DNA of 10,858 nt from Zavarzinia sp. GTDB taxonomy: Bacteria > Pseudomonadota > Alphaproteobacteria > Zavarziniales > Zavarziniaceae. Position 1 is the first letter of the stretch; every line of letters begins with the position of its first letter. Positions 7,195 through 10,858 of the stretch are shown in pieces. The stretch covers positions 1 through 10,858 of the forward strand of contig JAQVKV010000031.1 in the NCBI GenBank assembly GCA_028694545.1. Direction: 5' to 3'. The notes beneath the pieces are model-generated. The model was not told the origin of the DNA, did not search any database, and worked only from the letters and a program-made list of their open reading frames with translations. The position numbers were made by a program, and so were the translations under genes.

Positions 7195-7225
7195 AGCCCC
7201 CGCCATTTGATAGACAGCGACGATC

Positions 7226-7462
7226 ATGTCGAAACAGCCCCCCTTCCTGGTGGACCGGGATCCACCCTCGCCCTGCATCAGGGTCTGCCAGCTCGACCCG
7301 ATCAGCCGGCTGTGCACCGGCTGCCTGCGCACGGTCGAGGAGATCGGCGCCTGGAGCTTCATGGACGCCGACGAAAAGCGCGCCGTCCTGGCGCGCCTGA
7401 AGGAGCGGCGGCCTCAGGCGCGCCGGCGCTCCGCTTCTTCCGGGGACGCGGGTACGACGTAA
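7226..7462 (+). CDS. DUF1289 family small Cys-rich protein
   Basis: A 78-residue protein with the full DUF1289 pattern: SPCIRVCQLDPISRLCTGCLRTVEEIGAWSFM, split here as SPCIRVCQLD (15-24), SRLCTGCLRT (27-36) and VEEIGAWSF (37-45). Four cysteines (17, 21, 30, 33; CxxxC-x8-CxxC) look like a metal or Fe-S ligand set, though no function is established for the family. The tail after residue 60 is Arg/Ser-rich and probably disordered. The start is the ATG at 7226; upstream GACAGCGACGATC offers no strong Shine-Dalgarno. It is divergent from the dehydrogenase operon, and its last 49 nt overlap the 3' end of cobA on the other strand; the overlapping part encodes only the variable tail. Small proteins of this family are common in Proteobacteria, often as single genes. 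Confidence 0.85.
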   Translation: MSKQPPFLVDRDPPSPCIRVCQLDPISRLCTGCLRTVEEIGAWSFMDADEKRAVLARLKERRPQARRRSASSGDAGTT

Positions 7463-8232
7463 CGGCCCAGCCAGTCGAGTTCGCGGCGCAGGCGCACCAC
7501 TTCGCCGACGACGATCAGGGCCGGCGCGCCGATTCCCGCCTCCGCCACCGCGCGCGCGGCGTCCGCCAGCGTCGTCTCGACCACGCGCTGGCTGGGCAGG
7601 CTGGCATCCGCGACGATGGCAACCGGCTCACCCGCCGGGCGCCCGCCGGCAATCAGCCGCTCCGCGATCACGCCGATCTTGCCAAGACCCATGTAGACGA
7701 CGATGACGGGCGCGCCCCGGGCGATGGCCGCCCAGTCCAGCGCGTCAGGCACTTCGCCCCCCGCGTCATGGCCGGTCACGAAGGTGACGGCGGAATTGAA
7801 GTCGCGATGAGTGACCGGCACGCCGCCATAGGCGAGGCCGCCGATACCGGCGGTCACGCCGGGTAGCACGCGGAAGGGAATGCCGGCGCCGGCCAGCGCC
7901 TGCGCCTCTTCCCCTCCCCGGCCGAACATGAAGGGGTCGCCGCCCTTGAGGCGCAGCACGCGCTTGCCCGCGCGGGCCAGATCGATCAGTCGCGTGGTGA
8001 TATCCGCCTGGCGGCATGACGGCCGCCCGCCCCGCTTGCCGGCATATTCGAGCACCGCGCCCGGCCGGGCGAAGCGCAGGATGTCGCCCCCCACCAGGGC
8101 GTCATGCACCACGACGTCCGCCTGGCGCAGGGCGTCATGCACGCCAAGGGTCAGCAGGGCCGGATCGCCAGGACCGGCACCGGCCAGCCAAACCCAGCCA
8201 GGACGGAATTCGGGCAGGAAATCGTGGGCCAA
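7414..8232 (-). CDS. cobA: Uroporphyrinogen-III C-methyltransferase (SUMT)
   Basis: Cytoplasmic enzyme that transfers two methyl groups from S-adenosylmethionine to uroporphyrinogen III, giving precorrin-2, the branch point to siroheme and cobalamin. With the TTG start at 8232 it has 272 residues, normal for single-domain SUMT. Motifs: the first glycine-rich SAM loop VWLAGAGPGDPALLTL near the N-terminus, then YAGKRGG, RLKGGDPFMFGRGGEE, PGVTAGIGG and IVVYMGL, all characteristic of the family. No CysG-type dehydrogenase/chelatase domain is fused. The TTG at 8232 is chosen because GGAGGTG (8238-8244) lies 5 nt upstream; the frame is open to another TTG at 8283, but that start has no Shine-Dalgarno and would translate through a perfect hairpin. 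It follows the acyl-CoA synthetase by 88 nt on the same strand. No sulfite/nitrite reductase or cobalamin gene adjoins it here. Confidence 0.95.
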   Translation of the reverse strand: MAHDFLPEFRPGWVWLAGAGPGDPALLTLGVHDALRQADVVVHDALVGGDILRFARPGAVLEYAGKRGGRPSCRQADITTRLIDLARAGKRVLRLKGGDPFMFGRGGEEAQALAGAGIPFRVLPGVTAGIGGLAYGGVPVTHRDFNSAVTFVTGHDAGGEVPDALDWAAIARGAPVIVVYMGLGKIGVIAERLIAGGRPAGEPVAIVADASLPSQRVVETTLADAARAVAEAGIGAPALIVVGEVVRLRRELDWLGRYVVPASPEEAERRRA

Positions 8233-8237
8233 TTCAT

Positions 8238-8244
8238 CACCTCC
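8238..8244 (-). promoter_or_regulatory. Strong Shine-Dalgarno that fixes a TTG start for cobA
   Basis: On the minus strand GGAGGTG is followed by ATGAA and then TTG. The ATG inside the spacer is out of frame with cobA and leads to no product. The TTG gives an N-terminus MAHDFLPEFRPGW followed at once by the SAM loop. The first two G of the site are also the last two bases of the adjacent hairpin stem. Confidence 0.75.
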
Positions 8245-8267
8245 GGCGCGGCAAGGGGCCGCGCCGG
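8243..8267 (-). promoter_or_regulatory. Perfect 10-bp hairpin in the cobA leader
   Basis: CCGGCGCGGC and GCCGCGCCGG are exact complements separated by 5 nt, an all-GC 10-bp stem. It lies 10 nt upstream of the cobA TTG and shares two bases with the Shine-Dalgarno. It could shield the ribosome binding site, end transcripts coming from the acyl-CoA synthetase gene (no U-tract follows), or protect the cobA mRNA 5' end. No B12-box or other known riboswitch core is recognisable in the 88-nt gap. Confidence 0.6.
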
Positions 8268-8320
8268 CGATAATCTGCGCCAAAACTCAGTTCAGCTCAA
8301 CACCATACACAAGAATAACG

Positions 8321-9886
8321 TCATTCCGATAATTTTACATACATTTCTCGCAAATTTCGCTTCAGGATCTTGCCGCTGGCGTTCTTCGGCAATTGCTCCA
8401 CGACGACGATGGTTTTCGGCGTCTTGTAGCCGGCGAGGCGCTCGCGGCAATAGGCGGCCAGTTCCTCGGGCGTGATCTCCTGGCCCGCGCGCGGCACCAC
8501 GGCGGCAACCACCGCCTCGATCCAGCGCGGATGGGGCACGCCGAAGACGGCCACTTCCGACACCGCCGGATGCTGGTAGATCGTCTCCTCCACCTCGCGG
8601 CTGGCGACGTTCTCGCCGCCGGTCTTGATCATGTCCTTCTTGCGGTCCACGACGTAGAGATAGCCCTCCTCGTCCAGCCGGCCGAGGTCGCCGCTGTGGA
8701 ACCAGCCGTTACGGAAAGTTTCGGCCGTCTTCTGGGGATCGCGCCAATATTCCTTCATGACGTGGGGGCTGCGGTGCACGATCTCGCCAACCTCGCCCAT
8801 GGGCACCGGGCAATCATCGTCGTCGACCACCAGGGTCTCGACGTTGATCGCCGCCTTGCCGGCGGAGCCGAGCTTGCGGAACTGATCCTCGGGCCGCAGC
8901 AGGGTCGCCATGGGCGACATTTCGGTCTGGCCGTAGAAGTTGAACAGGCGCACCTGCGGCAGCCGCGTGCCCAGCTCCTTGATGATCTCGACCGGCATGA
9001 TCGAGGCGCCGTAATAGCCCTTGCGCAGGGACGAAAGGTCTCGCCGGTCGAAATCCGGATGGCGCAGCAGGGCGATCCAGACCGTGGGCGGGCAGAACAG
9101 CTTGGTCACCTTCTCGCGCTCGATCAGGGCGAGTACGGTCGCCGGATCCGGCGCCGGCAGCACGATCGAGGTCGCGCCCACATAGATGTCGACCGCGAGG
9201 AAGCAATGAAGCTGGGCACAATGGAACAGCGGCAGGGCGTGAACCTCGACATCGTCCGCCGCCATTTCGCCATCGATGATGCAACTGTTGTATTGGGCGA
9301 TCAGGTTGCGGCTGGTCATCACCGCGCCCTTCGGCCGCGATTCCGTGCCCGAGGTATAGAGCATCTGGATCGGATCGTCGTCGGCCACCATGGTCGAGGG
9401 CGGCGTCGCATCGCCATGGCGCATCCACTCGCCGATCGGCGTCCAGCCGGCGGGGACCGCCGTGCCCTTTTCGGGAATGAAGGCGCGGACGGCGACATTT
9501 TCGAGCCCGGCAACGGCAAGCGCCCTGGCCGCCGTCTCGACCAGCGCGTCCTCGGCGATCACGCCCGCGATTTCGGCGTGGCCGAAGATGTAGCCGACCT
9601 CTTCCGCGTTCAGCATGAAATTGACCGGCACCGAAATAGCGCCCAGCCGGGCAAGGGCATAGAAGGCGACGACGAAGCCATGATTGTTGTGGGACAGGAT
9701 GGCGACCCGGTCACCCTTCCTGACGCCGAGTGCGGCGATCGCATTCGCCGTCCGGTTCACCGTCTCGTCAAGTTCGGCGAAGGTCTGGCGCGTCTCGCCA
9801 TAGACGATCGCGGTCTTGGTCGGCGCGCGGGCGGCGCTCCGCCGCAGCAGGTCACCGATGGCATGGGAATGCAGGATACTCGTCAC
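8321..9886 (-). CDS. Acyl-CoA synthetase (AMP-forming ligase), FadD-like
   Basis: ANL-superfamily ligase of 521 residues: activates a carboxylic acid with ATP to an acyl-adenylate, then forms the CoA thioester. Motifs, numbered from the GTG start: phosphate loop YTSGTESRPKG (177-187), with ES in place of the common TG; FYGQTEMSP (317-325); GWFHSGDLG (394-402); VVDRKKDMIKTGGENV (412-427) at the domain hinge; and PKNASGKILKR (500-510) with the conserved adenylation Lys506. The GTG at 9886 is preferred because AGGGAGG (9894-9900) lies 7 nt upstream; an in-frame ATG at 9913 has no Shine-Dalgarno and would sit very near the candidate transcription start. The frame ends in an unusually A/T-rich run, ATGTATGTAAAATTATCGGAA. 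Substrate cannot be read from the sequence: medium- or long-chain fatty acids or an aromatic/alicyclic acid are all possible. It precedes cobA on the same strand. Confidence 0.92.
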   Translation of the reverse strand: MTSILHSHAIGDLLRRSAARAPTKTAIVYGETRQTFAELDETVNRTANAIAALGVRKGDRVAILSHNNHGFVVAFYALARLGAISVPVNFMLNAEEVGYIFGHAEIAGVIAEDALVETAARALAVAGLENVAVRAFIPEKGTAVPAGWTPIGEWMRHGDATPPSTMVADDDPIQMLYTSGTESRPKGAVMTSRNLIAQYNSCIIDGEMAADDVEVHALPLFHCAQLHCFLAVDIYVGATSIVLPAPDPATVLALIEREKVTKLFCPPTVWIALLRHPDFDRRDLSSLRKGYYGASIMPVEIIKELGTRLPQVRLFNFYGQTEMSPMATLLRPEDQFRKLGSAGKAAINVETLVVDDDDCPVPMGEVGEIVHRSPHVMKEYWRDPQKTAETFRNGWFHSGDLGRLDEEGYLYVVDRKKDMIKTGGENVASREVEETIYQHPAVSEVAVFGVPHPRWIEAVVAAVVPRAGQEITPEELAAYCRERLAGYKTPKTIVVVEQLPKNASGKILKRNLREMYVKLSE

Positions 9887-9934
9887 GTCACAACCTCCCT
9901 CGCTCCGCGCCATTGTCGTCGCGCGTTGCGAGGA

Positions 9935-9964
9935 AGGCTAGGTTCCCGGTGACGCCGGTGTCAA
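9935..9964 (-). promoter_or_regulatory. Candidate promoter of the acyl-CoA synthetase gene
   Basis: A perfect -35 box TTGACA (9964-9959, minus strand) is followed after 18 nt by TAGCCT (9940-9935), a poor -10 match. Transcription would start near 9928, leaving about 40 nt before the GTG start. The site lies in the 95-nt gap after phnE, which suggests the ligase is not only read from the phn operon. Confidence 0.38.
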
Positions 9965-9966
9965 CT

Positions 9967-9982
9967 ATCCCCAAGTAGGGAT
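9967..9982. promoter_or_regulatory. Short dyad ATCCC-N6-GGGAT after phnE
   Basis: A 5-bp perfect inverted repeat overlapping the last bases of phnE (stop at 9982-9984) and ending 3 bp upstream of the candidate -35 box of the synthetase gene. It could be an operator or a weak terminator; there is no U-tract and the stem is short. Confidence 0.22.
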
Positions 9983-10815
9983 TAAAGCGCGAATTTGCGC
10001 AGGCGGGCCGAAAGCATGTCGAGCAGGGACACGGCGACGATGATGATGACCATGATCGCGGCGGCCGTCGGATAGTTGAAGGCGCGCAACTCCTCGTGCA
10101 GCACCATGCCGATGCCGCCCGCGCCGACGATGCCGAGCACGGCGGCCGAGCGCACGTTGGATTCGAAGCGATAGAGAGCATAGGAAACCCACAACGGCAT
10201 CACCTGCGGGATGACGCCATAGATGATTTCCTCGAGGGTGGAAGCGCCGGTGGCGCGGATGCCCTCGACCGGTCGATGGTCGATCGCCTCGACCGCCTCG
10301 GAGAACAGCTTGGCCAGAATGCCGGTCGTATGGACGAAGAGCGCCAACGCGCCGGCGAAGGGTCCGAGGCCGACGGCGACGACAAAGAGCAGCGCGAAGA
10401 CGATCTCGTTGATGGCGCGAAGCGAATCCATGACGCGGCGCGTCGGCTGGACGATCCACCAGGGCGCCACATTGGTCGAGCACATCAGGCCGAAGGGAAT
10501 GGCGAAGATGACGGCGAGGAAAGTACCCCAGATGGCGACCTGGATGGTCTCCCACATTTCGGCGGCATAGAAGAGCCAGGGCGTGCGCTGCATGAAGCGC
10601 CCGAAATTCTCCGGCACGAAATCCGATGCGAGTTCGGCGATATTGGCGCGGTTGCCCCAGAGCTTGCCGAAATCGATGCCTGCCCCGCCGTAGGACAGGA
10701 TCAGGAGGCCGATCAACGCTGCCCAACCAATGTAGGAAAACAGCTTCTTGCGCGCTTCGATCTGCGCCCGTTCCATCAGTTCGGGCGACATCGTGATGCT
10801 GGTCGGTGCGGACAT
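9982..10815 (-). CDS. phnE: Phosphonate-type ABC transporter permease PhnE
   Basis: Inner-membrane permease of 277 residues for a PhnCDE-type importer of phosphonates (or phosphite and related P compounds). A cytoplasmic N-terminus precedes a first membrane segment at about 28-44; further hydrophobic segments lie near 95-115, 137-165, 225-240 and 250-268. The coupling-loop EAA-like motif [20 protein letters not shown] (184-203), which docks on the ATPase PhnC, and the following [20 protein letters not shown] stretch are typical of PhnE. The ATG at 10815 has GGAGG (10821-10825) 5 nt upstream. Its partners PhnC (ATPase) and PhnD (binding protein) are not in the window but should lie beyond the right edge, upstream on the same strand; many Alphaproteobacteria have two tandem phnE genes, and this one may be the second. 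The downstream neighbour is unrelated to phosphonates, so this is probably the end of the phn run. Confidence 0.93.
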   Translation of the reverse strand: MSAPTSITMSPELMERAQIEARKKLFSYIGWAALIGLLILSYGGAGIDFGKLWGNRANIAELASDFVPENFGRFMQRTPWLFYAAEMWETIQVAIWGTFLAVIFAIPFGLMCSTNVAPWWIVQPTRRVMDSLRAINEIVFALLFVVAVGLGPFAGALALFVHTTGILAKLFSEAVEAIDHRPVEGIRATGASTLEEIIYGVIPQVMPLWVSYALYRFESNVRSAAVLGIVGAGGIGMVLHEELRAFNYPTAAAIMVIIIVAVSLLDMLSARLRKFAL

Positions 10816-10858
10816 GGGAACCTCCGGATACAGAGACGGCGCCGACCAGCGAGGACCG
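10816..10858 (-). other. Upstream edge of phnE, unresolved
   Basis: These 43 nt hold the phnE Shine-Dalgarno GGAGG and contain no stop codon in any minus-strand frame. They may be the 3' end of an upstream phn gene overlapping phnE (one frame would end with TGA inside the phnE start region) or plain intergenic sequence. The frame of phnE itself is also open to the window edge, so an upstream start cannot be wholly excluded, although the Shine-Dalgarno favours 10815. Confidence 0.4.

Noticed and set aside
4681..7866. A 1061-codon open frame on the plus strand
   Set aside because: It is antisense to both acyl-CoA dehydrogenases and runs on through the divergent promoter region into cobA. Its translation is His/Arg/Asp/Leu-rich with no recognisable domain, the usual mirror of a GC-rich gene read backwards. 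The genes on the opposite strand have complete family motifs.
8233..8320. Cobalamin riboswitch upstream of cobA
   Set aside because: The gap is only 88 nt and shows no B12-box-like core; only the simple hairpin is present.
8393..9952. A 519-codon open frame on the plus strand
   Set aside because: Antisense to the acyl-CoA synthetase, with the same His/Arg/Gly/Asp-rich shadow composition and no domain. The synthetase on the other strand has all ANL motifs.

Overview
The window is 10.9 kb of GC-rich DNA. Synonymous positions are almost all G or C, gene families match Alphaproteobacteria, and there is a CCCGGCGAAAGCCGGG-type intergenic repeat of the kind common in that class. I read it as a chromosomal segment of an alphaproteobacterium, possibly of the Rhodospirillales type; the genus cannot be fixed from sequence alone. 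I see no rRNA, tRNA, CRISPR array, transposase, integrase or phage gene, and no change in base composition that would point to an island.

Layout from left to right. The left edge cuts gltX (glutamyl-tRNA synthetase, minus strand, N-terminal 189 codons). After a 136-nt divergent gap that shows nothing I can name comes a zinc-free MDR-type NADP-dependent oxidoreductase (plus). It ends only 4 nt from the stop of a DHA2-family 14-helix MFS exporter (minus). The exporter is divergent from a patatin/DUF3734 lipase (plus), and the 196 nt between them hold a candidate promoter and two operator-like inverted repeats. The lipase converges on a two-gene acyl-CoA dehydrogenase operon (minus), and the convergent gap holds a paired hairpin repeat that probably terminates both transcripts. 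A 205-nt divergent region rich in dyad symmetry separates the dehydrogenases from a small DUF1289 protein (plus). The 3' end of that gene overlaps cobA (uroporphyrinogen-III C-methyltransferase, minus) by 49 bp on opposite strands. Upstream of cobA, on the same strand, are an acyl-CoA synthetase and phnE, a permease of a phosphonate-type ABC importer. phnE is probably the tail of a phn cluster running in from beyond the right edge.

How the genes fit together. Acyl-CoA chemistry is the main theme: a ligase that could make an acyl-CoA, a two-subunit dehydrogenase that could oxidise one, a lipase that could release acyl chains, and an enone-type reductase. They lie in separate transcription units, so a single pathway is only an inference. 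The two dehydrogenase subunits each lack family motifs that the other keeps, as expected of an obligate hetero-oligomer of the PimC/PimD type. cobA, gltX and phnE belong to siroheme/cobalamin synthesis, translation and phosphorus uptake.

I did not find a clear new defence, mobile or biosynthetic system. The observations most worth checking are regulatory: a perfect 10-bp hairpin that touches the ribosome binding site of cobA and supports a TTG start; an operator-like dyad on the -35 box of the dehydrogenase promoter; and a long imperfect hairpin containing a 16-bp perfect palindrome in front of the DUF1289 gene.
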